A DNA stretch of 5,691 bases from JBDRMV01 sp043811795 (lineage in GTDB: Bacteria; CG03). The DNA is taken from positions 1-5,691 of the forward strand of contig JBDRMV010000088.1 of NCBI GenBank assembly GCA_043811795.1. The letters are read 5' to 3'. Positions 4,868 through 5,691 of the stretch are shown piece after piece. Within the stretch, counting starts at the first letter, position 1; each line of letters opens with the position of its first letter. The notes beneath the pieces are model-generated. The model searched no databases. It saw only the letters and a list, made by a program, of their open reading frames with translations, and was not told where the DNA came from. Position numbers and translations under genes: made by a program.

Positions 4868-5691
4868 TTAAGTATAAAACGGCAGGGGAGTCGCACGGAA
4901 GAGGGTTTAACGTAATAATCACGGGAGTCCCGGCAGGGCTTGGAATTAAGGCGTCCGACCTTGATTCTTATCTTGCGCGCCGACGGGCCGGCTACGGCCG
5001 TGGAATGCGCGTTAAAAGCATTGAGAAAGATAAAGTGCAAATTATTTCGGGCATAAGATGGGGCGAGACGATAGGTTCCCCTGTGTCGTTCTTTATAGAG
5101 AATAAGGACTGGAAGAACTGGGGGGCGGTTATGTCCGTGGATCCGAAGGATAAATCGTCGGCGGTTTTTATGAGGCGGCCCCGACCGGGTCACGCCGACC
5201 TTGCCGGTTTAATAAAATACGGGCGGGATGACATAAGAGATGTTCTGGAAAGAGCTTCGGCGCGGGAGACGGTCGCAAGGGTAGCGGCGGGTTCCGTCTG
5301 CCTGAAACTGCTGGATAAACTTTCCATCAGTATTCTTTCTTTTACGGATGCGATCGCGGGGATTCATGCAGAAGCCGCAAAATTGAATTATGCGGAAATT
5401 GCGGGAAAAACGGCCGCGTCTCCCCTAAGGTGCCCCGATAAAAAAGCGGAGAAGAAAATGATACGGGCGATAGATGAGGCGGCGAAAAAAGGCGACACTC
5501 TCGGCGGTGTTTTAAGCGTGGTCGTCAGGGGCCTTCCGCCGGGCTTCGGAAGTTATGACGAGTGGGAAAACCGGCTTGACGGCCGTCTCGCAAAAGCGGT
5601 GATGGCTATTCCTTCGGTAAAAGGCGTGGAAATAGGCGCGGGTTTCGGCGCTTCCTCCCAGCCGGGCTCAAAAGTTCATGATGTCATCTGC
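4864..5691 (+). CDS. aroC: Chorismate synthase AroC (3' end missing)
   Basis: AroC eliminates phosphate from 5-enolpyruvylshikimate-3-phosphate to give chorismate, using reduced FMN, as the seventh and last shikimate-pathway step. The frame is open from ATG 4864 to the window edge: 276 codons of a family usually 360-400 long. Signatures are GESHGRG (8-14; catalytic His11), RRRAGYGRGMR (39-49), GSPVSFFIENKDWKNW (71-86), RRPRPGHADLAGLIKY (104-119; catalytic His110), DDIRDVLERASARETVARVAAG (122-143), DTLGGVL (211-217), and IPSVKGVEIGAGF (249-261) leading to HDVI. The C-terminal 'SGG' FMN-binding part lies beyond the window. The gene overlaps the aroE stop by 4 bases. GGAGGAG at 4855-4861 gives a good Shine-Dalgarno sequence, the clearest in the window, though it also encodes the last residues of AroE. 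Placement right behind aroE makes a shikimate cluster. Confidence 0.97.
   Translation, partial: MIKYKTAGESHGRGFNVIITGVPAGLGIKASDLDSYLARRRAGYGRGMRVKSIEKDKVQIISGIRWGETIGSPVSFFIENKDWKNWGAVMSVDPKDKSSAVFMRRPRPGHADLAGLIKYGRDDIRDVLERASARETVARVAAGSVCLKLLDKLSISILSFTDAIAGIHAEAAKLNYAEIAGKTAASPLRCPDKKAEKKMIRAIDEAAKKGDTLGGVLSVVVRGLPPGFGSYDEWENRLDGRLAKAVMAIPSVKGVEIGAGFGASSQPGSKVHDVIC

Noticed and set aside
4783..5193. 136-codon open frame on the - strand
   Set aside because: It is antisense to aroE/aroC, both firmly identified by motifs; the translated product shows no family pattern.

Overview
The window reads as one dense, rightward stretch of bacterial chromosome. Every recognisable gene is on the + strand, and most neighbours overlap by a few bases. 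The tail of a SurA-like periplasmic chaperone followed by pdxA is a pairing known from diderm bacteria, so the source is probably diderm (Gram-negative type). Base composition is mixed, roughly half G+C. GGGGACGG/CCGTCCCC repeats like those here are known to me from Deltaproteobacteria-like and several uncultured lineages, but I cannot name a phylum from this window.

Layout: (1) 1-132, the last 43 codons of a SurA/parvulin-type peptidyl-prolyl isomerase. (2) 137-211, a compact nested inverted/direct repeat lying exactly on the surA-pdxA junction, where the pdxA start codon should be. (3) pdxA (vitamin B6 synthesis), read in frame from a TTG at 110, with its conserved core starting near 209. 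(4) A diguanylate cyclase with an N-terminal Rossmann-like domain and a GAF-like middle, overlapping pdxA by 4 bases. (5) A 34-base gap holding a perfect-consensus -35/-10 promoter, followed at once by a 68-residue two-helix membrane protein. (6) A TldE/PmbA-family gene overlapping it by 8 bases. (7) aroE, overlapping tldE by 4 bases. (8) aroC, overlapping aroE by 4 bases and cut off by the window edge after 276 codons.

Function: PdxA makes a precursor of pyridoxal phosphate. AroE and AroC carry out the fourth and last (seventh) steps of the shikimate pathway to chorismate. TldE belongs to the TldD/TldE protease system. The cyclase would make cyclic di-GMP and carries an intact feedback (I-site) motif. 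The ATGA-type overlaps suggest translational coupling, and the internal promoter could supply tldE-aroE-aroC independently of pdxA. No RNA gene, CRISPR array, IS element or clear intrinsic terminator was seen, and no stretch over 300 bases lacks a gene.

The most unusual points are the repeat over the pdxA start, the perfect promoter that predicts a nearly leaderless mRNA for the tiny membrane protein, a perfect 24-bp palindrome inside the cyclase gene, an apparent in-frame palindromic insertion in tldE, and an AroE cofactor loop that looks NAD-type rather than NADP-type. I do not see convincing evidence for a wholly new multi-gene system.
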